A DNA stretch of 64,000 nt from contig JAHHHK010000010.1 in assembly GCA_019359395.1 (NCBI GenBank), positions 47,894 to 111,893 of the forward strand, written 5' to 3'. Below the pieces are notes generated by a model. It saw nothing but the letters and a program-made list of their open reading frames with translations, did not search any database and had not been told where the DNA came from. The stretch is from Komarekiella atlantica HA4396-MV6. Its GTDB lineage: Bacteria > Cyanobacteriota > Cyanobacteriia > Cyanobacteriales > Nostocaceae. Below, piece after piece: positions 36,885-45,231 of this stretch. The position numbers and the translations under genes were made by a program. Every line of letters begins with the position of its first letter. Position 1 is the first letter of the stretch.

Positions 36885-36906
36885 GAGCGTTGCATTGCAA
36901 CGTCTC
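36885..36906. repeat. Short palindromic repeat (cyanobacterial dispersed palindrome)
   Basis: An imperfect palindrome centred on GTTGCATTGCAAC with flanking GAG/CTC. It resembles a widely dispersed short palindrome in Nostoc-type genomes; only one copy is visible here. Confidence 0.5.
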
Positions 36907-36922
36907 TACAAAATATTTGAAA

Positions 36923-36949
36923 TAAAAAAGCCTCCCTGTGTGGGAGGCT
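36923..36949 (-). terminator. Rho-independent terminator of the 1039-residue protein gene
   Basis: On the minus strand AGCCTCCC pairs with GGGAGGCT around a 5-base loop (36929-36949), followed by TTTTTTATT. It lies 30 bases past the stop codon at 36980. The flanking A-run on the other side makes it potentially bidirectional. Confidence 0.9.
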
Positions 36950-36979
36950 AAAAAAAGTTAGCGGAGACAACTTGTCAAC

Positions 36980-39900
36980 CTATACCCAAACTACAGCGAT
37001 CGCTCCTCCTAATGCAGAGAAAATAGCTGAGACAATCGCTGTGGCAAACAGCCACCAAGCTGCTGTAGCTGCGGCTTTGCGGGTTTCTTCGGCTTGCCGT
37101 TGTGCTTGATGTTTCACCTCTTCTAGGCGGCGTTGGGCTTCGTGTTGTATGCGTTCTGCACGTTGTAAAACTGTGTTGCGTGCCCGTTCAATTTGGTCGA
37201 TGATGCGGTTGGCATCTTCCTCAGAGATATCTTCACGGGAACTCATGAGCGCCACTAGGGTATCACGGTCGAAAGAAGACAGGCGATCGCGCAGAGCATC
37301 AAATCCGGCTTGGGGATCTTCAAAAACTGTGCGAACATCGCGCTTGATACCGTCATAGTTGAGTTCTGGACGATCCAAGGAGTTGAGATAGTTACGAATG
37401 CGGGCAAAAACTCCATCAATCGCATCTTGAATGCCTCGTTGGATACTCCGCACTTGTTCGACAAATTGATCACGAACCGAGACAATATTATCGGCAATCC
37501 GTGCTGCTTCCTCATCAGACATATCTTCCCGAATTTTCAGCAGGGCGATAATTGTTTCACGGTCAAAATGGGAAAGGCGATCGCTAAAACTTTCCACCCC
37601 GACTCGCGGATCGTGCAACAGTAGTTGTAAGTCGCGTTTGATGCCTTCTGGGTTGAGCTCTTCTTTACCAGTCTGCCGCAGATATTCTTGCAGATATGTT
37701 TGGAAGTTTTGCACTCTTTGCTGTGTCCGAGTTGCTAGGCGACGAGGCGCGCGCACAAAGTTACTAATCGACGTTTGTACGGAATCAATAACTTCATTAA
37801 CTTGTTGTTCACTCAAGTCTTGACGCTGACTCAGCAACTTCACCAAGGTATCTCTATCTACCTGTGACAACCGACGGCGCAGTGCGACAGCTCCCTCTTT
37901 GGGGTTTTCAAACAATCTACTAAAGTCCCGCTGAATACCTTCAGGGTTCAGTTCTGTTTTGCCAGTATTCCGCAGGTAATCTGCAAGCGTGGTGGTAACA
38001 GAATCATATTGTTCCTTAGCTTTATCCACTACGGCTTGAGGTGCATGGCGGACATTATGCCACGAATGCTCGACATCATTGATGATTTGATTAATTTGGT
38101 CTTCGCTCAAATCTTGCCGTTGATTCAATAACTGCACCAACGTATCGCGGTCAAAGCGAGATAACCGCGCTTGAATTGCAGCAATTCCCGCTTGAGGATC
38201 TTCTAACAACGTTTTCAAGTCGGCGCGGATAGCATCAGGGTTTAATTCTCCTTTACCTGTGTTACGCAGATATGATTCTACATTTAACCAGAGGGTTTCT
38301 GCTTGATATTTTGCCTGATCTGCTAGTCCTTTGGATTCTACCAAAACGCGATCGCGCTGTTTTTCTAACTCGTCAACAATCCTTTCTACTTCATAGACAT
38401 CAATATCATTGCGTTGCAGCAATATTTCCCGCAGTTCTTGACGCTCTATTTGCGCTAGTCGCAGCACCAAGGTTTCATAATCTGCGTCTGAGTCTACTAA
38501 TAGCGGCGCAAAATCCCGCGCGATGATTTCAGGGGACGTCAAATCTGCTTTTGGGGTAACAAGCAGATAACTTTCGACTTTGCGTTGTAAGTCTTGTACT
38601 ATCTCTCTTTCTTCAACGGCGGTAACTGTCACTAACACTTCTTGGCGGACAGCTTCTAGTTGATTGGCAATGCGCTGAATTTGAGCTTGAGTAAGCAGTC
38701 CTCGCTGTTGCAGGGTATTAGCGAAATCGTTGCGCGAAAGTCGCTCTAATTCTCTTCGCACTGTGCCAGGATCGGCTGCTGGGTCGTAAATAACATCACG
38801 AAATTCTTGAGCAATTTTTTCCTGGCTCAACTGCCAAGCATAGGTGTTGTGCAGATAGTTTTCTATATCAGCTCGAATTGGGCTATAAGGTTGTGATGGT
38901 GTGGGTAATCCTAGCTTATCTGCTTGTTGAGTTACTTTGTCTTTGGCTGTGGTGAGCGATCGCAAGATTTTTTCCACATCCAAATCTGACAAATCAGTCC
39001 GTCCCATGACAATACCTGTTAAGGCTGTCAATCCTTGCTGGAGTGTTTGTTGAATCGGCCCTGCGGTTGCCTTTTGATCAGCTTCTTTAGAACTACGTGT
39101 TTCGGCAATTAACCGCTCTAGTTTGGCGTTGAGTTCATCTGTCTTGTTTTGTCCTGGTGGGAGTGATTTGAGATAGTCCATCAATTCACCCATCCGGTCT
39201 GGGGTGGGTTGTTGTTGACTCACTACCTGCTGCCAAACTTTATATAATGTGTCGGTTATGCGATTAACGTCTCGTTTGGAAAGGTCGGTGCGACTGCTGA
39301 CTAACTCGGCAAACTTTTGGCGGTCAATATTGCGGATGTCTGAAGTCCCGGCGATCGCTTTTAGTTGCGGATCGTTGAGTAAATTTTCAAAGTCACCCCG
39401 AATTTTGGACAAATCTAGTTCTGGAGGGCGCAGTCTGTCTAAGTAATCTTCGATGTTATCTCGGATGCTTGTGGGATCGATTGCGCTCCCTAGTTCTCGA
39501 CGCACGGCGGCGGCGGCGGCTTCAGCTGTTGCCACTACTTGATTATTGACAGCTTTTGCACCTATTGCAGCGGTAGCTGTCCCCATAATCGCCTGAAAGC
39601 CAGAAGTTGCCGTACTGACCACTGAGCCGACTACAGAACCCACAGCAGTGGAGCTTGCCAACATCAGTAGTAAGAAGTATGCAGCCCAAATCACTAACCC
39701 TAGAATCGCTCCCAGTCCAGGATCTAAAACTAGGAGGCTGAGTTTTACTGCGAGGAAAGAAGCGATTAATGAGGCGATCGTCACAGTGACTAATGTCCAA
39801 ATCCCCACTGCTGTGCCAATTTTGCGAATCGTGCCCCCCAAACTTCCAACTTCCTCACTACCTGAATCCGAAGATGGACGACCCAGATAGGAAATACCAG

Positions 39901-40099
39901 CCGCAACAGAGAGGTTTGTTAAAACCAACTGGAAAGCGAAGGCCAAAATCACACCGGAGATCAAAGCCACAAAAAAGCGTGGCCCCGAAGTGAGAACTGA
40001 TGCCTGTGCTGGCGTGAAGCTTGAGCTATCTGCTGGGATCTGCGCCACCCAAAATAGTGGCTTGCAGAGCCTCAACATGATTTCCGCACTTTGAAACAT
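36980..40099 (-). CDS. Large membrane protein with seven tandem helical repeats
   Basis: A 1039-residue protein of unknown function. Hydrophobic segments at about 40-63, 97-120 and 122-152 and a last one at about 1017-1038 suggest both ends are in the membrane. Between them are seven copies of a unit of roughly 70-100 residues: a YLxxTGKxELNPEGI helix, a DP-loop, RLSxFDRDTLVxLL, RxDLSEEQVNxIID, then a charged linker. Copies 4-7 are close to each other; copies 1-3 are diverged. The last 90 residues are rich in Glu, Gln and Arg. GGAAGG 6 bases before ATG supports the start, and a strong terminator follows. A structural, scaffold-like role at the membrane is my inference. Confidence 0.8.
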   Translation of the reverse strand: MFQSAEIMLRLCKPLFWVAQIPADSSSFTPAQASVLTSGPRFFVALISGVILAFAFQLVLTNLSVAAGISYLGRPSSDSGSEEVGSLGGTIRKIGTAVGIWTLVTVTIASLIASFLAVKLSLLVLDPGLGAILGLVIWAAYFLLLMLASSTAVGSVVGSVVSTATSGFQAIMGTATAAIGAKAVNNQVVATAEAAAAAVRRELGSAIDPTSIRDNIEDYLDRLRPPELDLSKIRGDFENLLNDPQLKAIAGTSDIRNIDRQKFAELVSSRTDLSKRDVNRITDTLYKVWQQVVSQQQPTPDRMGELMDYLKSLPPGQNKTDELNAKLERLIAETRSSKEADQKATAGPIQQTLQQGLTALTGIVMGRTDLSDLDVEKILRSLTTAKDKVTQQADKLGLPTPSQPYSPIRADIENYLHNTYAWQLSQEKIAQEFRDVIYDPAADPGTVRRELERLSRNDFANTLQQRGLLTQAQIQRIANQLEAVRQEVLVTVTAVEEREIVQDLQRKVESYLLVTPKADLTSPEIIARDFAPLLVDSDADYETLVLRLAQIERQELREILLQRNDIDVYEVERIVDELEKQRDRVLVESKGLADQAKYQAETLWLNVESYLRNTGKGELNPDAIRADLKTLLEDPQAGIAAIQARLSRFDRDTLVQLLNQRQDLSEDQINQIINDVEHSWHNVRHAPQAVVDKAKEQYDSVTTTLADYLRNTGKTELNPEGIQRDFSRLFENPKEGAVALRRRLSQVDRDTLVKLLSQRQDLSEQQVNEVIDSVQTSISNFVRAPRRLATRTQQRVQNFQTYLQEYLRQTGKEELNPEGIKRDLQLLLHDPRVGVESFSDRLSHFDRETIIALLKIREDMSDEEAARIADNIVSVRDQFVEQVRSIQRGIQDAIDGVFARIRNYLNSLDRPELNYDGIKRDVRTVFEDPQAGFDALRDRLSSFDRDTLVALMSSREDISEEDANRIIDQIERARNTVLQRAERIQHEAQRRLEEVKHQAQRQAEETRKAAATAAWWLFATAIVSAIFSALGGAIAVVWV

Positions 40100-40433
40100 G
40101 TATTTCCTTCCTCTATGTTTAAATATGGGGGATTAAGAACTATGTGAGAAGCAAATCTGTATCTATTTTGTCTCTATGTGTGTACCTATGGTAATACCTA
40201 ACTCTTGTAGCTTTCAGAATCCAGGAATTTAGGTGGTAAATGCATCTCTCCAAAGTTTGAAAGCTGTATCCAGCGGAAGATAGAACTTTTCTTATATACC
40301 GATAAAAATTTTCCTTGAATTTCAACCATTATCAAGTAAAAACCCTATTAATCCTATAATGTCAATTTTGAATTTTTAATTGTTTAGTTACAACAATTTA
40401 TTTTGTTGAAAGCTATGGTTCAATTCATCAGCA
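40100..40433. other. Divergent promoter region between the repeat protein and hli genes
   Basis: No credible gene (a 61-codon minus-strand ORF at 40140-40325 looks random). It contains the minus-strand promoter of the large protein; the hli control site is listed separately. Confidence 0.4.
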
Positions 40434-40451
40434 TTTACATTTATTTACAAT
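40434..40451 (+). promoter_or_regulatory. HLR1 element (predicted RpaB binding site) upstream of hli genes
   Basis: TTTACATT-TA-TTTACAAT is a perfect match to the HLR1 consensus (G/T)TTACA(T/A)(T/A) repeated after 2 bases. RpaB is known to bind HLR1 and to repress high-light genes, including hli genes, at low light. The site lies 166 bases upstream of the first hli ATG. The match and the position are direct observations; RpaB control is inferred. Confidence 0.8.
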
Positions 40452-40616
40452 TAGTTTTTATGTCACTCTCTTAAGGTGGATTTGTCTTTATCAATACGTT
40501 TGTGATTATCGTCCACAAGAAGTGCTTGTATATTGTGCCCACAGGCAGAAAGCATCTCAGTTATAAATAGCTACATTAAAGTTAACAAACACAAACACAT
40601 TGTTTGGGACAAAAAA

Positions 40617-40820
40617 ATGGAAACTCACTCTTCCACTGATTTGCCAACAATTGCAACAGAATATAATGGCAGCGATCGCAATGCTTTTCTATTTGGCTGG
40701 ACTCCTCAAGCCGAACTATGGAATGGTCGTTTTGCAATGATTGGTTTTCTTGCATATTTACTTTGGGATGTAGCTGGTTATAGCGTTCTACGAGACGTTT
40801 TACACCTAATTGGTTACTAA
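40617..40820 (+). CDS. hli: High-light-inducible protein (copy 1, canonical motif)
   Basis: A 68-residue single-helix protein of the light-harvesting-like (Hlip/SCP) family, found in thylakoid membranes, where it binds chlorophyll and carotenoid and protects photosystem assembly under stress. The helix carries the chlorophyll-binding signature AELWNGRFAMIGF (about 36-48) followed by a hydrophobic stretch, and it ends DVLHLIGY. A longer frame begins at 40533, but its extra 28 residues have no Hlip similarity, so ATG 40617 is the start. First of three tandem copies behind an HLR1 site. Confidence 0.93.
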   Translation: METHSSTDLPTIATEYNGSDRNAFLFGWTPQAELWNGRFAMIGFLAYLLWDVAGYSVLRDVLHLIGY

Positions 40821-40865
40821 AGATAAAGCATCCAAAAAACTACTGGATTTTGAAGGAAAAAAACA

Positions 40866-41078
40866 ATGGAAACTAGAGAAAATCGTCCTGCTACTGACTT
40901 ACCACCTGTTGCAACAGAATATAACGGTGTAGATCGTAATGCTTTTCTATTTGGCTGGACTCCTCAAGCCGAACTATGGAATGGTCGCCTAGCAGCAATT
41001 GGCTTTCTTGCCTATTTACTTTGGGATTTAGCTGGTTATAGTGTTATACGCGACGTTTTACACCTAATTGGCTACTAA
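40866..41078 (+). CDS. hli: High-light-inducible protein (copy 2)
   Basis: A 70-residue Hlip. It is near-identical to copies 1 and 3 from NAFLFGW to the C-terminus. The chlorophyll-binding helix reads AELWNGRLAAIGF: Glu, Asn and Arg are kept, but the Met of the canonical NGRxAM is Ala. It ends DVLHLIGY. GAAGGA 9 bases before the ATG serves as ribosome-binding site. The 45-base spacers before copies 2 and 3 are almost the same, so the gene arose by tandem duplication (unit 258 bases to copy 3). Confidence 0.93.
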   Translation: METRENRPATDLPPVATEYNGVDRNAFLFGWTPQAELWNGRLAAIGFLAYLLWDLAGYSVIRDVLHLIGY

Positions 41079-41123
41079 AGATAAAGCATCTGAAAAACTA
41101 CTGATTTTGAAGGAAAAAAAACA

Positions 41124-41336
41124 ATGGAAACTAGAGAAAATCGTCCTGCTACTAATTTACCACCTGTTGCTAAAGCTTACAACGGTGTAGATCGTAATGC
41201 CTTTCTATTTGGTTGGAATCCTCAAGCCGAACTATGGAATGGTCGCTTAGCAGCAATTGGCTTTCTTGCCTATTTACTTTGGGATTTAGCTGGTTATAGT
41301 GTTCTACGCGATGTATTGCACCTGATTAGCTACTAG
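41124..41336 (+). CDS. hli: High-light-inducible protein (copy 3)
   Basis: A 70-residue Hlip, the third tandem copy. It differs from copy 2 mainly by AKAYNG in place of ATEYNG, FGWNPQAE in place of FGWTPQAE, and a C-terminal LISY in place of LIGY. The helix motif AELWNGRLAAIGF keeps Glu, Asn and Arg with Ala in place of Met. Thylakoid membrane location and pigment binding are inferred from the family. Convergent with the histidine kinase gene 90 bases later. Confidence 0.92.
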   Translation: METRENRPATNLPPVAKAYNGVDRNAFLFGWNPQAELWNGRLAAIGFLAYLLWDLAGYSVLRDVLHLISY

Positions 41337-41425
41337 CCTTGAGTAACGAATGAGTTATAAGTTATCAGTTCAAAAGTAACTGTTAATTAAAAACTCAAAA
41401 CTTACGACTCTTAATTTATCTTTGA

Positions 41426-42535
41426 TCATGGTTTTGGTAAGCTTAACCAAAATCGTGAACCACCTTTGGGAAGGGGTAAATAACCAATTACTCCTCCCCA
41501 ACGTTCTACTGTAATACGGCAAAAGTAAAGTCCAAGTCCAGATTTACCTGGTTTAGTTTTCCCTTGAGAAAACTTTTCAAATAAAGTTTCTACCATCTCT
41601 GGCTGTACACCAGTACCTTCATCATCTATAGTCACGAGAATATATTGTTCATCTTGTTGTAAGCCAATTGTTATAGTAGACTCTGGTGGACTGTAGCGCA
41701 AAGCATTTTCTAAAAGATTAGAAATTACTCTGTTCAAGCGTGATTGATCACCTATTACTTTCCAATCTGCTTTCATGCCAAGATTGCCAACAAGCTGGAA
41801 TTGGATATTATTAATTAGACAAATAGGATTTAAAAGCTCGGTAACTTCTTGTACAGAAATTAAAATATCTGGTGCTTGAGCAATGTTGCATGTAAAAGCT
41901 TCTAGAGATTGAATATCTGCTGAAAATGCATTTAAGATATCTCTAATCAGCATTTGTTGCTTAATAGATTGCTTCATGCCAATTTCTAGACGTTCTTTTC
42001 CTTGATCTGTCAAATTCTCCAATTCTAATAGAGCTAAACAGCAATTTATACTACTCAGCTGCCCTGCCATATCATGGATGATACAATGGATTAATACTTC
42101 TTTCTTCTGATTATCTTTTAGCCATTGTTGGTAATTTAATTGATTTTCTCTAGCTTTTTGGATAATATATAGTTTTTCTTGATATGTTTCATTGAGCAAT
42201 TCAATTAGAATAAATTTTTTATTATTGACGGAAATTGCAGAAGCTTCAAAATGACATTCTTCTCCCGTTAAATCTATATCAATCCATAAACCTGAACTTA
42301 GTTTAGTTGTGCGATTGCTTTGCCAAAACTCTTCAGCATCAATCAAAAAGTTTTCCAGAAAATGGAAGCCTTCTTGCAGTATGAATATCTCCATTCCTGT
42401 TGTAAAGTTTTGTTTATAACAATGAGTTAACCAACTTGGTATAGTCCCATGAATTTTAAATAAATTTACATTAATTCGCTCTAATACTAAAATATTCAAT
42501 GCTGCAAAAATATCTGCTGTGATGGGATCATTCAT
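41426..42535 (-). CDS. Sensor histidine kinase, soluble, atypical H-box
   Basis: A 369-residue kinase. The N-terminal about 120 residues resemble a PAS-like sensor (ILQEGFHFLENFLIDAEEF, then WIDIDLTGEECHFEASAISV). The phosphoacceptor region is CIIHDMAGQLSSINCCLALL with His154 followed by Asp, not the usual Glu. The ATPase domain has the N-box RVISNLLENALRYSP, G1 VTIDDEGTG and G2 GKSGLGLYFCR. No membrane segment. Its gene is 122 bases downstream of the Ras-like GTPase on the same strand, so it may share that signalling unit. No response regulator is encoded nearby. Confidence 0.88.
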   Translation of the reverse strand: MNDPITADIFAALNILVLERINVNLFKIHGTIPSWLTHCYKQNFTTGMEIFILQEGFHFLENFLIDAEEFWQSNRTTKLSSGLWIDIDLTGEECHFEASAISVNNKKFILIELLNETYQEKLYIIQKARENQLNYQQWLKDNQKKEVLIHCIIHDMAGQLSSINCCLALLELENLTDQGKERLEIGMKQSIKQQMLIRDILNAFSADIQSLEAFTCNIAQAPDILISVQEVTELLNPICLINNIQFQLVGNLGMKADWKVIGDQSRLNRVISNLLENALRYSPPESTITIGLQQDEQYILVTIDDEGTGVQPEMVETLFEKFSQGKTKPGKSGLGLYFCRITVERWGGVIGYLPLPKGGSRFWLSLPKP

Positions 42536-42657
42536 AGATTTTAAAGTGCAATAACAAAGTGATATTGGCTCTTGTTTGCTGTTTAATATTTTAATTACTT
42601 TTTATACCAATAGAATAAAATCTTTAGATAAGCAGTGACGGTATCGCTATCATCTAG

Positions 42658-43158
42658 TTAGCATCTATCTAAAATTTTATGAGCAAGAGTTTGAAAAAGT
42701 TCTTCTACACCTAGACCATTTTTAGCACTAGTTTTAATCACTGTCCAACCTTTCTGCTGAATGGCGTCAATTTCAACAGTATCAATGTCCCACTCATTTT
42801 TCATATCCCATTTGTTTAGTACTAAAATAAACGGAACTTGTCCAATTGTGTCTTCTACTCTTGTTTGCAAATCTAAAGCTTTTTCTAAAGTATTATGTCT
42901 TGTTCCATCAACTACTAATAAATAACCAGATGAACCCCGCAAGTAAGACATCCGTACATTTTGAAATTCGTCTTCTCCATAAAGATCCCAAAGTATAATA
43001 TTTAATGTTTTTTCTTTAATATTTACTATCTTCTTATCAATTTTAACCCCCAAGGTAGTGTGATAATTTTCTGAGAAAATGCTAGTCACAAACCGTGCCA
43101 CTAAACTTGTTTTACCTGTGGCAAATGCACCTACCATACATATTTTTTTCTGGAGCAT
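42658..43158 (-). CDS. Ras-superfamily small GTPase (bacterial, Rup-like)
   Basis: A 166-residue GTPase. G1 is GAFATGKT (10-17), the G2 threonine lies in HTTLG (33-37), G3 is WDLYGED (57-63), G4 NKWD (115-118) and G5 TSAK (143-146). Compared with Ras WDTAGQE, the G3 loop has Leu-Tyr for Thr-Ala and Glu at the catalytic Gln place, so intrinsic hydrolysis may be altered. No lipid-anchor signal. It starts 14 bases after the stop of the OmpA-domain protein gene, and that protein has a region resembling Roadblock/longin folds, the usual partners of MglA/Rab-like GTPases. It probably acts as a cytoplasmic switch for that membrane protein (inference). Confidence 0.92.
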   Translation of the reverse strand: MLQKKICMVGAFATGKTSLVARFVTSIFSENYHTTLGVKIDKKIVNIKEKTLNIILWDLYGEDEFQNVRMSYLRGSSGYLLVVDGTRHNTLEKALDLQTRVEDTIGQVPFILVLNKWDMKNEWDIDTVEIDAIQQKGWTVIKTSAKNGLGVEELFQTLAHKILDRC

Positions 43159-43172
43159 AAATTGATATTGCT

Positions 43173-44963
43173 TCAGTTAAGTTTATTAGTAATAAGTACT
43201 TTAAAAGATACTCTGCGATCCGCTTTTTGCGCCTCTGCTGTCAATGGCTGTAAAGACAGACTTGAACTGACACCTATAGCTCTAAATTTGCTTGTATTGA
43301 TTCTTTGGGAGTTTAAATAAGACAAAATTTTGTTAGCACGAGCTTGGCTGAGTAGCATGTTTTTTTGCTCTGTACCAGTTGGATTGGTGTGTCCTATTAT
43401 TTGAATATCGACATTTTTACCTAAATAATTGACGATGTTTAAGAGCTTTCGTAGTACTAATACCAAATTATTTAGCTTATCAGTTTCACTTGGTATTAAC
43501 TCTATACTTCCTTCTAAAAAAAAGAATTTTTCTTGTTCAATTTGCTTTTTATATAACTCAAGTTGCCTGAATTCTAGTTCTACAAACTTTGTCTCCTTAA
43601 ATTGAGTAATACCAGGAATAAAATGCCATAATTTCCTTGCTTCTAGAATCCATCGGTGAGGTGCAAAACCAGTGACTTGAAGAATACCGTTGTTGTCAAC
43701 TTGTAGTAATACAGTTTTTGGAGGTTGGAGCAATTGCTCAACTCTTTTAACCGTAAATTGCGGCTCTAAGGATAGATAAGGTTTCCATTGACTGATAATT
43801 TTTTTGGGGTTGAGATTTGTTTGTTGTATCAGTGTATTAGGATCTACTGCTAAAGGATCACGCATTCCAAATATGAAATATTTTCCAGCTATTTGCTTAG
43901 TGTCAATCACGACAAGTCCTGGCTGAGAGTTGAGTTTTTCAATATAAGCGTACCAGCGAAATTGTTCTCTAATGGCAAAAAAGCCCCAAATGCCAGAAGC
44001 GATCGCTGTTACACCCAAGAAAGCCCATGCGTAAGTATAATTCTTTTTATGCGGATTTTTATACTTAAATGCTAAACAGGCTTCTAAATAAGTCTTGCTC
44101 GCCTCAAACGGCTGTGTTTCACCTGCAAAATCATTAATTTCTTGACTCAACTTCAGGTGTATTTTTTCTATTGCATCTTGAAAAACTAACCTTAGTTCTT
44201 GAGGTGGTTTTCCCCGGATAATACTTGCAAGTAAAGCTTGTGGCCCTTCTTCAATCCAAATGGTGAGTTCTCCAAACTGCAAACTTTGGAGTACATCGTC
44301 TTTTTGTACTGTGAAAGCGTCTTGGACAAAATCTTGGATAGCTGTTAACATGGCTGAAACCAAAACCGGATCTTGAGTACCTACCTTTGTCGCTACAAGA
44401 TGTTGTAGCAATAATCCGGTTTTTTTATGAATCAAAAATACTTGTTCGACTCGGTAAACTAAAGTCCGAAGTAGTACAATTTCTGCAAATGATTTTCCTG
44501 TGCGGCGTGCTTCTAGTCTCCATTTAAAGCTCTGTAGTGATAAGCTATGTTCCAAGGTTTGATTTAGAGATTGAATCATCTCATCTAGAGATGCAGAAAT
44601 AGCCTTGCGAGCGGCTGGCCCAATGATGGGAAAAAACGCCTCGGAAAGTATATTGTGGTCTTGTTTAATAGAACTATGAATAGCTTCTTCTACAGTCGAT
44701 ACTATTGCTTCGCCCAGTAGTTTATCTTGCTTTGAGCGCAGAATAACGGCTTCTGGAAGCAGTTGACTGATATCTTCAGGTTGAATCTGAGGGTTATCTA
44801 ATCGTTCATAGAGTTTATTGAGTTTGTTCGGCTCAATATCAAAGAGCAAACTCCTAAGTTCATTCAGTTCATTTTGATTAAGAGATATGTCTGAAGACTG
44901 GCTTTTTTCCCTTAAAACTTCGCGAGATTTATCATCTATTTCATTCTTGGAACTGTCATTCAT
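43173..44963 (-). CDS. Transmembrane protein: Roadblock/longin-like cytoplasmic region, BON-like and OmpA domains
   Basis: A 596-residue protein. The N-terminal half is cytoplasmic by prediction; about 171-258 reads QVFLIHKKTGLLLQHL, then AMLTAIQDFVQDAF, FGELTIWIEE and LLASIIRGKPP, a strand-helix pattern like Roadblock/longin modules that regulate small GTPases. One TM (about 309-330) follows, then a BON-like stretch around 420-455 and a C-terminal OmpA-type peptidoglycan domain (about 480-596) with GHTNPTGTEQKNMLLSQARA and ADRRVSFKV. The diaminopimelate-binding Asp of GHTD is Asn527; the Arg (Arg542) is kept. GTG 44984 is an alternative start; ATG 44963 has GGGGA upstream. The GTPase gene follows after 14 bases. 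Confidence 0.82.
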   Translation of the reverse strand: MNDSSKNEIDDKSREVLREKSQSSDISLNQNELNELRSLLFDIEPNKLNKLYERLDNPQIQPEDISQLLPEAVILRSKQDKLLGEAIVSTVEEAIHSSIKQDHNILSEAFFPIIGPAARKAISASLDEMIQSLNQTLEHSLSLQSFKWRLEARRTGKSFAEIVLLRTLVYRVEQVFLIHKKTGLLLQHLVATKVGTQDPVLVSAMLTAIQDFVQDAFTVQKDDVLQSLQFGELTIWIEEGPQALLASIIRGKPPQELRLVFQDAIEKIHLKLSQEINDFAGETQPFEASKTYLEACLAFKYKNPHKKNYTYAWAFLGVTAIASGIWGFFAIREQFRWYAYIEKLNSQPGLVVIDTKQIAGKYFIFGMRDPLAVDPNTLIQQTNLNPKKIISQWKPYLSLEPQFTVKRVEQLLQPPKTVLLQVDNNGILQVTGFAPHRWILEARKLWHFIPGITQFKETKFVELEFRQLELYKKQIEQEKFFFLEGSIELIPSETDKLNNLVLVLRKLLNIVNYLGKNVDIQIIGHTNPTGTEQKNMLLSQARANKILSYLNSQRINTSKFRAIGVSSSLSLQPLTAEAQKADRRVSFKVLITNKLN

Positions 44964-45231
44964 TACCAAAATTCCCCAATTCACAATTGATATTACAGCA
45001 ATTTTTAGCTTTCCTAATCTCTTGCATTAATTGGGGTCACTATGACAAAACAGTAGAATTGTAGATTCAACTCTAAGCCCTTGTATAGCAAGGGCTTAGT
45101 TCATAATATTCTCAAGCTACACAATGGCGATCGCTTTTTTTAGAAAATCAGCTCCTAGAATGTGATCTAGATTTTAATCATCCTAGACGCATTAAAGTTG
45201 TGACTTTATAGGTGCGATCGCAGCTGAGCGA
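44964..45231. other. Start of a gene-poor spacer upstream of the OmpA-domain gene
   Basis: Contains two HIP1-like sites and presumably the minus-strand promoter of the OmpA/GTPase unit. A hairpin near 45076-45096 (GCCCTTG...CAAGGGC) is visible. No gene seen. Confidence 0.35.

Noticed and set aside
37149..39993. Several plus-strand ORFs opposite the large repeat protein
   Set aside because: They are antisense shadows of the repeat protein; their Arg/Ser-rich products are typical of reverse-complement reading.
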